Below, piece by piece: positions 1-8,675 of a stretch of 31,180 nucleotides of DNA (position 1 is the stretch's first letter; every line of letters starts with the position of its first letter). The position numbers and the translations under genes are program-made. Under the pieces are notes generated by a model. It was not told the origin of the DNA. It saw only the letters and a program-made list of their open reading frames with translations, and did not search any database. Source of the DNA: JABMRP01 sp964444795 (GTDB taxonomy: Bacteria; Planctomycetota; Planctomycetia; Pirellulales; Thermoguttaceae); assembly GCA_964444795.1 (NCBI GenBank), contig CAYUIQ010000083.1:1-31180 (forward strand), given 5' to 3'.

Positions 1-1282
1 CGGGTTTGCCATTGCCTTTGCCTAGCAATACATCCTCGTAATCGAAACTGTCTTCGGCGGCGTTGTTGGGGAGGTCGGCCTCCACGATCGAGGCCAAGGT
101 GGCCATGATATCCACCAGAGAAATGGTTTGGCGTGATTTAGATCCCGGTTTGATATGACCGGGCCAATGGGCGATCAGGGGCACGCGGTGCCCGCCTTCC
201 CAGGTATCCCTTTTGAGACCTCGCCAAGGGTAAGCGCCGTCATGTTGGTAGTGGGTGCGCATGTGCCAGGCACTAGGATTCTCGGGTCCATTGTCGCTGG
301 AGAACATCACGATCGTATTGTCCTCCACACCCAATTCCTTGAGCGTTTTCCTTAGTTCGCCCACGATATGGTCCATTTCGAAAATAAAGTCGCCGTGTGG
401 GCCGGCCTTCGTTTTGCCTTGGAATTGTTTCGCCGGGAAGGATGGAAGGTGAACGGCTTGCATGGCGTGATAGAGGAAGAAAGGTTTGTCGGGATGGTTC
501 TTCACATGGTCCGTTAAGAACGCCTGGCTCTTTCCCAAGAACACCATGTCGACTTCTTCATGGTCGAAATCGTCGGACTGCATGCCCGCGCGGCAGTCCA
601 ATCCGTAGAAGTGTTGGGGGAGTTTACCGTGGTCCTTTCTCTTCGTGGGAGGGTTGGGAATCTTGTCGTCGACAATGTAGGAGTAGAGGGTGTCGGTCGT
701 TGGGCAACAAGCGGTTCCAAAAAACGAGTCGAAGCCACGATTCACGGGGCCGTCGGGAATCGGGTGTGAGAAATCCACTAGCTTTATCCGATCCAAACCC
801 CTCACGTCGGGATACGATTGCCTGTTAATTGCATTGCCTTCTTTGTCGAAGAACGTCAACCCCAGATGCCACTTGCCGACCGCGGCCGTGGTATAGCCGG
901 CGTTCTTGAGCATCCGGGGCAACGTCAAACGGCCTTCTTCGATCAAGGAAGGACCGCCAATCCCCACGAAGATCTTCCCGCCCCCCTTGACCCGGAAAAA
1001 GTGACGTCCCGTGAGCAAACTCAAGCGAGTGGGGGTACACACACTCGCGGGAGAATGAGCGTCCAGGAATTGCATTCCTTCCCTGGCCAATTGATCCAGG
1101 TGAGGGGTGGGGACTTTTGAAGTGGTGTTGTAACAATGAACATCGCCGAACCCCAAGTCATCGGCCAGGATGAAGACGATATTGGGTTTCCTCGCGGGCG
1201 CCGCCGAAGCGACACTGGCGACCATCATCCAACTCACCACGGACGCCATGGCGAGCGTCACGCAAGCAGTCGGATTGCGCAT
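1..1282 (-). CDS. Secreted S1-family sulfatase, 3' end outside window
   Basis: Hydrolyses sulfate esters, probably on a polysaccharide or aryl substrate, outside the cytoplasm. About 427 codons are visible and the frame is open to the window edge, so the C-terminus is missing. The N-terminus is a signal peptide ending near SVASAAPA. It is followed by the metal-binding LADDLGFGD (D41, D42) and the nucleophile motif C82-T-P-T-R86 with the LLTGRH helper motif. GKWHLG and the SSDNGPEN metal-site segment come later. Cys82 would need conversion to formylglycine. The ATG at 1282 is preceded by AGGA at good spacing and fits the signal peptide. It lies 59 bp after another sulfatase on the same strand, so it is probably the last visible gene of a cluster starting at 5178. 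Its N-terminal third closely resembles the sulfatase at 7008-8438, which makes it a useful reference for that gene's altered motif. Confidence 0.93.
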   Translation of the reverse strand, partial: MRNPTACVTLAMASVVSWMMVASVASAAPARKPNIVFILADDLGFGDVHCYNTTSKVPTPHLDQLAREGMQFLDAHSPASVCTPTRLSLLTGRHFFRVKGGGKIFVGIGGPSLIEEGRLTLPRMLKNAGYTTAAVGKWHLGLTFFDKEGNAINRQSYPDVRGLDRIKLVDFSHPIPDGPVNRGFDSFFGTACCPTTDTLYSYIVDDKIPNPPTKRKDHGKLPQHFYGLDCRAGMQSDDFDHEEVDMVFLGKSQAFLTDHVKNHPDKPFFLYHAMQAVHLPSFPAKQFQGKTKAGPHGDFIFEMDHIVGELRKTLKELGVEDNTIVMFSSDNGPENPSAWHMRTHYQHDGAYPWRGLKRDTWEGGHRVPLIAHWPGHIKPGSKSRQTISLVDIMATLASIVEADLPNNAAEDSFDYEDVLLGKGNGKP

Positions 1283-1341
1283 CTTGGTTCCTTTCGATCG
1301 ATCCAGCAGCGGCGGCTCTATGATCTTGCGTATGTTCGCGT

Positions 1342-2661
1342 TCATTGTAATCCACTGCCGGGGCGTGTCGAATGACCGTGTGTCGAATTGCGACTTCCCG
1401 GCATCACGTCCACCTTCCACTTTTCAATAGCCTCTTTCATCTCTTTGGTGCGATCGGGATACTGGTCCGCTACATTGGTTGTTTCCTTGATGTCTTTGCT
1501 CAGGTCATACAATTCAATAACCTCCCCTTTTGTTTGCATCTTCCAATTCCGGTATCGCATGGCCGTTCCGAGCTTGGGCTCGTAGCCGAAGAAAACCTGC
1601 CGGTCGGGAAAATCGGCCTGAGTACACAGATGATCTTTCATGCTCGTCCCGTCAAACTTTCGCTCCTTGGATATGTCGACGCCCGCGATATCCATCACGG
1701 TTGGCAGAATATCCATGCCCGCGGTCAACTCATGCGAGACCCAGCCCGGCTTGATGCGTCCTGGCCATCTGGCGACCGCGGGGACGCGATGGCCGCCCTC
1801 ATAGTTGCTGAATTTGCCGCCACGAAACGGCCTCTCGTTTGTTCCCATGGTTACCGAGCCGTTATCCGAGAAGAAGAACACGAAGCTGCTTTCCTCGAGC
1901 CCGAGTTCATCGAGCGTGTCGAGGATCTTGCCGACGCCCTTGTCCAATTCCTCCAGCATCACCTTGTACTTGGGCCGAGCATGTTCGCGCCCGCGTTCTC
2001 TGACCTTGGGCCGGTTTTCGGGCGTGTCCTCCGGCGTTTGATAGGGGTTATGCACGGCCGCATGAGACACGTAAAGGAAAAACGGATGGTCTTTGTTTCT
2101 CCTGATGAAATCGACGGACCGATCCGTGATGATATGCGTGGAATAGCCCTTCTGTTCCTTGACTTCCGTGCCGTCCCGCCACCCTTGGTGTCTGTGATAG
2201 TCGCCTGCTCCCGGCAGGAACCCAATAAACTCGTCGAACCCGTGATTGACGGGATTATGACGAACGTCCGTACCGCAATGCCATTTCCCGAAGATCGCCG
2301 TCTTGTAACCCGCCCTTTTCATCAATCCGGAGATCGTGGTTTCCGAGGGTTCCAATCCATCCTTGTCACGATTTCCGACAATCACATCAACAATACCGAC
2401 GCGCTGCTGATATCTCCCCGTCATCAGCGCGATGCGGGTCGGGCTACAGACGGAACAGTTGGAGTGAAAATCGGTGAACTTGACACCCTCCTTGGCCATT
2501 TGGTCGATGCGGGGTGTTTTGATCCAGCCGTCGTAGAGACTCATGTCTCCACAGCCCAAATCATCCGCGAGAATAATAATGACATTGGGTTTGCCGACGT
2601 CGGCGGCAAGAGCAGGCCCGGCCAGGCACGCGGTGATCAGCAGCATCAACAAACGTTTCAT
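1342..2661 (-). CDS. Secreted S1-family sulfatase
   Basis: A 439-residue sulfatase. A signal peptide ends near GPALAAD. The metal-binding IILADDLGCGDM follows, then the nucleophile motif C72-S-P-T-R76 inside NCSVCSPTRIALMTGRY. IFGKWHCG, the VSHAAVHNPY segment and the FFFSDNGS metal ligand region come later. Every canonical S1 element needed for formylglycine chemistry is visible, so it is probably active once matured. I chose the ATG at 2661 rather than an in-frame TTG at 2667, because AGGA precedes the ATG and it begins MKRLL, a good signal peptide. The start lies 8 bp after the stop of the preceding sulfatase (2670), so the two are almost certainly co-transcribed. The last residues, after KVDVMPG, are low-complexity and contain a short TTCGACAC repeat in the DNA. 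The substrate cannot be read from the sequence. Confidence 0.95.
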   Translation of the reverse strand: MKRLLMLLITACLAGPALAADVGKPNVIIILADDLGCGDMSLYDGWIKTPRIDQMAKEGVKFTDFHSNCSVCSPTRIALMTGRYQQRVGIVDVIVGNRDKDGLEPSETTISGLMKRAGYKTAIFGKWHCGTDVRHNPVNHGFDEFIGFLPGAGDYHRHQGWRDGTEVKEQKGYSTHIITDRSVDFIRRNKDHPFFLYVSHAAVHNPYQTPEDTPENRPKVRERGREHARPKYKVMLEELDKGVGKILDTLDELGLEESSFVFFFSDNGSVTMGTNERPFRGGKFSNYEGGHRVPAVARWPGRIKPGWVSHELTAGMDILPTVMDIAGVDISKERKFDGTSMKDHLCTQADFPDRQVFFGYEPKLGTAMRYRNWKMQTKGEVIELYDLSKDIKETTNVADQYPDRTKEMKEAIEKWKVDVMPGSRNSTHGHSTRPGSGLQ

Positions 2662-2669
2662 GTTCAATC

Positions 2670-4073
2670 CTACTTCGAGTAATCTTCACCATTCAGGCTG
2701 CGGGTTACCGAAAGCTGCCACTCGGCTAACTCCCGCCGCATCGTCTGCAAACGTTCACGGTACTCCGGGTTCGGCGACAAATCCTTGTCTTCCATCGGAT
2801 GCGTTGCCAGATTGTACAGCTCAAAGCTCACCTCTTTTCCTTCCTTGCGATGGAGTTTCCAGGGCCAGTCGAGCCATGCGGCGTGGCCAATGAATTTGTC
2901 CTCGGGAAATTGGGGGAATTCATCGATATCCTTGCGTAGCCGTTCGGGGTGGGGGCTCGGCTGTCCAGACTGCTGAGCCTCCATGACCGCTTTGAGAATG
3001 CGGTCGCTCCAAGTCGATTGTCCCCCCTGAAGGCCAAACCAGAAGCCGATCGATTTCTCGCGAGTGGCTGTCTTTCCTCGGATCATCGGCATCAGGTCGA
3101 TGCCGTCCAGAGGCAACGTGCCGGCTCGTTTGACTCCGGCCGCGGAGAGCAACGTTGGCAGCATGTCCGAGGTTGTTGCCGGGAAGTCGGTGCGACCGGC
3201 GGAAATTCGAGCGGGCCACTGGAGGATCGCCGGTACACGCAGGCCGCCTTCGTAGATACTGCCTTTGCGGCCACGCCCGCCGGAACTCTCCTCGCGCAAT
3301 CCGCCGTTGTCACTGCAATACCAAAGAATCGTGTTTCTCTCGATACCGAGTCGACGCAACTCGTTGCGAAGCCGGCCAAACGCTTCGTCCAACACGGCAA
3401 TCTCCGCGAAATACGCCCCTCCCGCCACACCGGCATACATTTGTGGATTCGCGGGCTTTTCCAGATGCGGATCATGCGGAGACGGGAACCATGCGACGGC
3501 AAACATCGCTCTCTTGCCGTCCTTGTGCTTGTTCAGGAAGGCGATCGTTTCGTCGATCGTAATCGCCGATCCGGAGCCCTTGATCCGTTCCACAATCCCG
3601 TTGCGGCTCAGGTAGGGGTCGTTGTCGAAAAAGTTCAACCCAATGACCCATTCATCAAAGCCACTGTTCCCCGGATTCACGGGGCTGTCTTTCTGCGCCG
3701 AGCCAACATGCCACTTGCCGAACATCCCCGTGACATAACCGGCGCCGCGCAACTCTTCGGCAAGGGTGGACTCTTGCGGGCGCATGTATCGGCCATGATT
3801 GGTGATCTTGATACGGATCGGATGACGACCGGTCAGCACGCTGCCACGCGTTGGCGAGCAAACCGGGGCCGCGGCATAGAAGCGGCTGAAGACCAACGCC
3901 TCTTTCGCCATCGCGTCGAGGTTCGGCGTCTTCACGACAGGATGTCCATTGTAGCCGGTGTCACCCCAGCCTTGATCGTCCGCCATCACCAGGATGATAT
4001 TTGGTTTCTCCGCCTGAACGACGGCAGGGAGCATGGCTATCAGCCAGAGCAGCGCACAAAATCGCAGTCCCAT
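2670..4073 (-). CDS. Secreted S1-family sulfatase
   Basis: A 467-residue exported sulfatase. A signal peptide (MGLRFCALLW onward, ending AVVQA) is followed by MADDQGWGDTGYNGHP with the paired metal-binding Asp. The nucleophile motif is C72-S-P-T-R76 in APVCSPTRGSVLTGRHP. FGKWHVG and CSDNGGLREES follow. The GYNGHPVVKTPNLDAMAKE signature is typical of sulfatases of the N-acetylgalactosamine-sulfatase/arylsulfatase A type, although subfamily assignment by eye is weak. An upstream in-frame start exists, but the ATG at 4073 has AAGGA eight bases ahead and opens directly into the signal peptide. It sits 31 bp downstream of an acetylesterase-like gene and 8 bp upstream of the next sulfatase. That spacing suggests one transcript carrying a de-acetylating and several de-sulfating enzymes. 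Confidence 0.95.
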   Translation of the reverse strand: MGLRFCALLWLIAMLPAVVQAEKPNIILVMADDQGWGDTGYNGHPVVKTPNLDAMAKEALVFSRFYAAAPVCSPTRGSVLTGRHPIRIKITNHGRYMRPQESTLAEELRGAGYVTGMFGKWHVGSAQKDSPVNPGNSGFDEWVIGLNFFDNDPYLSRNGIVERIKGSGSAITIDETIAFLNKHKDGKRAMFAVAWFPSPHDPHLEKPANPQMYAGVAGGAYFAEIAVLDEAFGRLRNELRRLGIERNTILWYCSDNGGLREESSGGRGRKGSIYEGGLRVPAILQWPARISAGRTDFPATTSDMLPTLLSAAGVKRAGTLPLDGIDLMPMIRGKTATREKSIGFWFGLQGGQSTWSDRILKAVMEAQQSGQPSPHPERLRKDIDEFPQFPEDKFIGHAAWLDWPWKLHRKEGKEVSFELYNLATHPMEDKDLSPNPEYRERLQTMRRELAEWQLSVTRSLNGEDYSK

Positions 4074-4104
4074 ATCGATGTCCTTGTTCTGCTTACGCGG
4101 TGGT

Positions 4105-5178
4105 CTATTTCGTACTCTTGCCAAGCATCTGCAGCATCTGCTTTCCGAACGCGTCGCCGATCTCGTAGATGATCTTCGGGCTGCCGAGGTAGTGATACCC
4201 GAAATCGTTCCCGTGGTGACGCCAGGCGTCGATGTCCTCCCGCCAAACCTTGTATGCCTCGGCGGCGACGGGGTCCCAGTACTGGTCGGTTTTCACGACG
4301 GCGACGTTGCCTTTGAACTCGGGCCGGTCCGCCGCGGCAGCCTGATTTGCCTTGAATACTTCCTTCTTGTCCGTGGTCGGGTCGTCCCCCTTGTAAGGAC
4401 CGTCCACGCCGAGTTGGCCGATGATAAACGGCAGGCCCGGCGCGCCAAGGTCCTTGCGCACGTCCTTGATGAAATGCACCATGTTTTCGGTGTAGGCGGC
4501 GGAGAATTCGCCGTTGATCATGTCATTCCACCCCTGGAACCACACGACCCCGGTCAGTTGGAGTTCCTTGCCTTTGAGCTCGGGGAAAAGTGTTTGGTAA
4601 TTCTCTTGCACGTTCTTCACCTCGCCGAGCATGTCGCGGTAGGCGAACCCGTACATTTTCTTGACGTCGTCCATGGTCGTTTCGGGCTTGCGTTTCTTGG
4701 CGCCCTCGAGCTCTTCCTGGAGGCGCGCTTCGTCGGGAAGGCCGGCCGACGGTGAGCGGAAATCCCGAAACAACGATCGACCGCCATACGCCGCCTTGAT
4801 GATGAGTACCGGTTCGTCCAGCGCCTCGCCGACCGTCCACCCGAACCCGAGTTCGGGGCCGAAGCGCTCCTTGCTGCCGTACCCGACCTCCAACTTGCCG
4901 TGGCGGTCGAGAAAGTTGATCAGTACATCGTCGCGCACCAGATAGTTGCCCTTGCCGTCGTGCAGGTGGGCGAACTGCCCTTTGGTCCGCTGGGCCTTGA
5001 TCTGGTGGTCAAGCGTGAGCAACGACGCCTTGCCCTGCATGTTCGATTGGCCAACGAGTACAAACACCTTGACGGGACTCTTCCCCGCCTGATCGGCCCA
5101 CGATGTTGACGTGAGGGTCGCCAGCGACAATCCAATCAGCGCGGTCATACGTCCGGCAATGTTCGTGAAACTTCGCAT
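4105..5178 (-). CDS. Secreted SASA-domain carbohydrate acetylesterase (sialate O-acetylesterase-like)
   Basis: A 357-residue exported SGNH-type esterase of the sialate-O-acetylesterase (SASA) family, expected to remove acetyl groups from glycans. A signal peptide ends near TSTSWA. The catalytic block G43-Q-S45-N-M47 follows (VLVGQSNMQG, Ser45 nucleophile). The oxyanion-type WFQGWNDM block is central, and a C-terminal GYHYLGS supplies the likely catalytic His. In-frame codons run up to 5256, but the ATG at 5178 has a GGAG eight bases upstream and a credible signal peptide. It is the first gene of a tight run with three sulfatases (gaps 31, 8 and 59 bp). This suggests acetyl and sulfate decorations are removed by co-expressed enzymes. 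A promoter-like sequence lies upstream at 5228-5256. The true substrate need not be sialic acid. Confidence 0.88.
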   Translation of the reverse strand: MRSFTNIAGRMTALIGLSLATLTSTSWADQAGKSPVKVFVLVGQSNMQGKASLLTLDHQIKAQRTKGQFAHLHDGKGNYLVRDDVLINFLDRHGKLEVGYGSKERFGPELGFGWTVGEALDEPVLIIKAAYGGRSLFRDFRSPSAGLPDEARLQEELEGAKKRKPETTMDDVKKMYGFAYRDMLGEVKNVQENYQTLFPELKGKELQLTGVVWFQGWNDMINGEFSAAYTENMVHFIKDVRKDLGAPGLPFIIGQLGVDGPYKGDDPTTDKKEVFKANQAAAADRPEFKGNVAVVKTDQYWDPVAAEAYKVWREDIDAWRHHGNDFGYHYLGSPKIIYEIGDAFGKQMLQMLGKSTK

Positions 5179-5227
5179 ACGGTGATCTCCGGGTAGTGGT
5201 AATGGGGCTTCTTCCTGGACACCAACT

Positions 5228-5256
5228 AGTATGCAGAAAGCGTGTCCGTTATGCAA
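5228..5256 (-). promoter_or_regulatory. Candidate sigma70-like promoter for the esterase-sulfatase cluster
   Basis: On the minus strand TTGCAT and CATACT are separated by 17 bases. They match the housekeeping -35 and -10 hexamers at 3 and 4 of 6 positions, and would give a leader of about 40 nt before the ATG at 5178. It lies in the 257-bp gap upstream of the esterase, the largest gap in this part of the cluster. The match is moderate and rests on inspection only. Confidence 0.33.
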
Positions 5257-5435
5257 ATCATCCCCTCAATCGGGTACGCTCTGGCAGACCTTGGCAATTC
5301 GGTGGACTCGAGAAACCTCGGCGGGACGGCTTTACGGAACCCAGCAGCGAAGAGGCTCGCGTCGCCCCGAGTTGCGTTCCACAATCGGTCCTCATTCGGG
5401 ATGGATCACGCGCCATGAGTTCTGGAACGAACATC

Positions 5436-6911
5436 CTATCGCTTTGCAGCCGCGGCATGCGCTTCGGCTTGGGCGAGGCTGGCTCGCATGGCGGCAACGG
5501 TGGCGGCATGTTCTTCGGAGGTGGCAAGATTGTGGTGCTCGGGAAGGTCGTTTTTCAGATCGTAAAGTTCCTCGCCGTCAGGCCAGCGGGCGTAACGCCA
5601 GCGATCGGTGCGGATGGCTTTGCCGAGCTTTGTGCCGCGACGGACAACGGTGTAAGCGAGTTTCTTTCCCGGGGCTGTCGGATCGCGGAGCATGGGAACA
5701 AGACTTCGGCCTTGCAGATCGCCGGGCGCCGCCACATCGCAGAGTTCGGCGAGCGTCGGGTAGAGATCGACCAGTTCGACAAGCCCTTGACTGGAGGAAC
5801 CCGGCTGCGTCTGTCCGGGCACTCGAATCACCAGGGGCACGCGATCGCAAACCTCGAACAGCGTCACCTTGCCCCACATGAAATGCTCGCCAAGCTGGTA
5901 ACCGTGGTCGGACGTGAGCATGACGATGGTATCGTCCCAATGACCGGTGCGTTTCAAGGCGTCAAAGATCAAACCGATCTGGGCGTCGACGAACGAGACG
6001 CAAGCGTGATAGGCCTGGGTGTATTCACGCCGAAGTGGATCGTTTTCCACGCCCAACGTGAACCCGAACCCCTCGTAGCGTTTCACCATGGCCATCTTCG
6101 GAACCTGTTCCCAGAAATCCGCCGGTGCGGGTGCATACCTTAGGCTTTCTTTAGGGTATTGCGCGAAATAGGCGTCGGGCGCAAGGAAGGGGACGTGCGG
6201 TTTCTGGATGCCACAGGCCATGAAGAACGGCTTCTCGCCATGAATCTTCTGTTCCAGCCACGACACAACTTGCCGGGCATTCTTTCCGTCCTTGTGCTGC
6301 TCGTCACGCAGACCCGACGGTCCGTAACCCGGTTGTTGTTGGCCGCGTGTTTGCGTTCCGATCGTCCAATATTTCTCTCTCCACAGTCGTCGCGCCTTTC
6401 CTTGCTCGATCGGTCCATGCTCGGCTTCAAACGCCTTGCGGACCGGCGTCACCATCGGCATCTCGCTATTCTCGAAGCGCAAGAACGCATCCCACGCCAC
6501 TTCCCCCGGCTCGATTTGCGTGTTGTGAAACACCTTGCCAACCGAACCGGTCCAGTAGCCGGCCTCCTTGAATCGTTGTGGCATGGAGACGGTTCCCGGC
6601 CGCGTTTGCCGAATATCCGACTTGTTGTCGAGAACGCCGGTGGATTGTGGATAAAGTCCGTGCAGAAACGAGGCCCGCGAAGGTCCGCACACGGGGTATT
6701 GGCAATAGGCACGGCCGAAGGTCATCCCGGCAGCAGCCAGTTGATCGAACGCGGGCGTGCTGATGTCCGGATAGCCGGAAGTAGAAACGCGCGTGTTCAA
6801 ATCATCGCAAACGATCAGCAGTATGTTGGGCTTCGTTTCGGCGGCTACCGTTGATGTGCCGGACACGAGAACGAGTGCGATACCCAAGACGATTCGTTTT
6901 TGAGGTTTCAT
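5436..6911 (-). CDS. Secreted sulfatase, iduronate-2-sulfatase-like
   Basis: A 491-residue exported sulfatase of the iduronate-2-sulfatase-like group. A signal peptide (MKPQKRIVLG to about TVAAE) is followed by ILLIVCDDLNTRVST, the typical DDLN form of this group. The nucleophile motif is C75-G-P-S-R79 in YPVCGPSRASFLHGLYP. The GSVGKVFHN segment replaces the GKWH of the other sulfatases here, and LTSDHGYQLGEHFMWGK is the hallmark metal-site and substrate block. The C-terminus ELYDLKNDLPEHHNLA is also family-typical. The family includes enzymes acting on 2-O-sulfated uronic acids and other sulfated sugars; the substrate here is unknown. The ATG at 6911 was chosen for its signal peptide, although its ribosome binding site is weak. 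An in-frame GTG at 6941 is the alternative. A relic of a related gene appears at 22975-23075. Confidence 0.93.
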   Translation of the reverse strand: MKPQKRIVLGIALVLVSGTSTVAAETKPNILLIVCDDLNTRVSTSGYPDISTPAFDQLAAAGMTFGRAYCQYPVCGPSRASFLHGLYPQSTGVLDNKSDIRQTRPGTVSMPQRFKEAGYWTGSVGKVFHNTQIEPGEVAWDAFLRFENSEMPMVTPVRKAFEAEHGPIEQGKARRLWREKYWTIGTQTRGQQQPGYGPSGLRDEQHKDGKNARQVVSWLEQKIHGEKPFFMACGIQKPHVPFLAPDAYFAQYPKESLRYAPAPADFWEQVPKMAMVKRYEGFGFTLGVENDPLRREYTQAYHACVSFVDAQIGLIFDALKRTGHWDDTIVMLTSDHGYQLGEHFMWGKVTLFEVCDRVPLVIRVPGQTQPGSSSQGLVELVDLYPTLAELCDVAAPGDLQGRSLVPMLRDPTAPGKKLAYTVVRRGTKLGKAIRTDRWRYARWPDGEELYDLKNDLPEHHNLATSEEHAATVAAMRASLAQAEAHAAAAKR

Positions 6912-7007
6912 GGCGTACTCAATCAGAGTTCGGTTGGCCACGCATCCGGCTGGATCGTAGCGTAGCTCGCGAAAGGATCCGTGTACTTGGTCGCAACCAA
7001 TCGCGCG

Positions 7008-8438
7008 TTACTCCTGGCGGATGCGTTCAATCTCTGCAAGCAGTTCTTTCACAATCTCGGGGTGCTGTGTGTACAGATTCGTCGTCTCCGACAGATCTTT
7101 GGACAAATCGTAAAGTTGCATCGGCGGTTCGCCCGGCTGCGGCTTGACAGAGCGCGGCTGGGAAAAACCGCCCGAGCCCAGGCCGGTGATCAACTTCCAC
7201 GGTCCGCGACGAATCGTCATCATGCCGCGCCCCGAAGCGATCGGCAGGTACGTGCGAATCGGCTTGGTTTCTGCTTGCTCGCCCAGAAGCGCCGGCAAGA
7301 AGCTGAAGCTGTCCGGCCCCGCGTCGTCCGGCAGCGTTCGGCCAACCACTTCCGCAAAGGTGGCCAGCACATCGGTGAAGCAGACCATCTGGTCGCTCAC
7401 GCTACCCTCTTTCACTTTGCCCGGCCAGCGGACGATAAACGGCATGCGATGGCCCGCTTCCCAGGCGTCCGCTTTCATGCCGCGGAGTACGCCGCACGAG
7501 TCGTGGCCCAGTCGCCGTACGTCGGCGTCGTACCACACCGGCCCGTTATCACTGGAGAAGATGACCAGTGTGTCGTCCGCCATACCGGCCTTCTCCAGCG
7601 CGGCCAGCACACGGCCAATGTGGGCGTCCACCATCATCATGAAATCGCCGTACATGCCCGCCTTACTTTTGCCCTGGAATTCCTCGCTCGGCAGCCACGG
7701 CGTGTGCGGCGACGGGTAAGCCAGGTAGAGCATGAGCGGTCGATCATCGCCCCGGGCGGCGTGGCGCTCGATAACGGCGACCGCTTCGTCGGTGAATCGC
7801 GGCGTGACTTCCTCCAACTTCAGATCCGGCGCAATACCTCCGGCCCGCCAGAATGCGCCCTGGATGGGCGACCAGCCTTTGCTGTTGTTGGCGGCAATGG
7901 TCCCGGTGGGTGGCGCGACCGCCTGGCGATTGCGGATGTAGAAATAAGGCGGAATGTCGGTCGATGCACGGATTCCAAAGAACGTGTCGAATCCGCGATC
8001 GGTGGGTCCGCCCGGCAGCGGTTGGTCGTAGCCGTTCTCGACGAATCCAAGGTGCCACTTGCCTACCATCGCGGTGCGGTAACCGGCGTCGCTCAGCAGG
8101 GATGCGATGGTCATCCGCCGTTGGTCAATCACCGGCCCGCGAGCCCATGCCCCGGACTGCGCGCGAAACGGATATCGTCCCGTCAGCAGCCCATACCGCG
8201 AAACATGGCACAACGGCCCGGCCGCGTGGGCGTCGGTAAACCGCATGCCGGCGGTGGCCAGCGCATCGATGTGCGGCGTGGAAATCTTGGAAGCCGGGTT
8301 GTAACAGCCCGGATCGCCGTAACCCATATCGTCGGCGAGGATCAACAGAATGTGGGGATTTTCGGCGGCGAACCCCACCCCATTTTGCCCCAGCAGAACG
8401 GTGATGATTGAGAGCGTAAGGCAAGCGGAACGCATCAT
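7008..8438 (-). CDS. Secreted S1-family sulfatase with atypical CHVSR active-site motif
   Basis: A 476-residue exported sulfatase-fold protein. A signal peptide ends near GVGFAAE. LILADDMGYGDPGCYNP carries the metal-binding Asp pair. VGKWHLG, YLAYPSPHTPW and FSSDNGPVWY are all intact. The nucleophile region reads C77-H-V-S-R81 where the family has C-x-P-x-R, so proline is replaced by valine. The neighbouring helper motif YGLLTGRYP is retained. The DNA at 8196-8210 confirms the reading. The closely similar sulfatase at 1-1282 has CTPTR at this place. Whether a formylglycine-generating enzyme accepts this sequence is unknown, so activity is uncertain. All other key residues are kept, which argues against a decaying gene. 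The start has two consecutive ATGs (8438, 8435) behind AAGGA; I used the first. The gene lies 96 bp upstream of the iduronate-sulfatase-like gene. Confidence 0.92.
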   Translation of the reverse strand: MMRSACLTLSIITVLLGQNGVGFAAENPHILLILADDMGYGDPGCYNPASKISTPHIDALATAGMRFTDAHAAGPLCHVSRYGLLTGRYPFRAQSGAWARGPVIDQRRMTIASLLSDAGYRTAMVGKWHLGFVENGYDQPLPGGPTDRGFDTFFGIRASTDIPPYFYIRNRQAVAPPTGTIAANNSKGWSPIQGAFWRAGGIAPDLKLEEVTPRFTDEAVAVIERHAARGDDRPLMLYLAYPSPHTPWLPSEEFQGKSKAGMYGDFMMMVDAHIGRVLAALEKAGMADDTLVIFSSDNGPVWYDADVRRLGHDSCGVLRGMKADAWEAGHRMPFIVRWPGKVKEGSVSDQMVCFTDVLATFAEVVGRTLPDDAGPDSFSFLPALLGEQAETKPIRTYLPIASGRGMMTIRRGPWKLITGLGSGGFSQPRSVKPQPGEPPMQLYDLSKDLSETTNLYTQHPEIVKELLAEIERIRQE

Positions 8439-8675
8439 TCGGATGTCCTTGTCGCGGCATGGCTGGTTGTTGTGCGAAACACCACAAGGATAATACCTCG
8501 CCAGGCACTTTGCCAGCGATTGGGCTTCGCTCGGCTAAATCGGGGGAGACCTTCGATTGCCACGCCCCGAGAAACGCCAATTGCGACGGCTTGCCAGGAA
8601 ACTGCAACCCCCAACCGAGGGGGCGTTTGCCGAGTCCGCCTGCACCAAGAAGAGGACTCCCGTCGACCCCGTGCC

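Noticed and set aside
1372..2682. Plus-strand open frame of 436 codons opposite a sulfatase
   Set aside because: It is antisense to a gene with all sulfatase motifs, and its translation has no family signature. Long antisense frames are common in GC-rich genes.
6981..8411. Plus-strand open frame of 476 codons opposite the CHVSR sulfatase
   Set aside because: It mirrors the sulfatase almost exactly and shows no recognisable protein feature.
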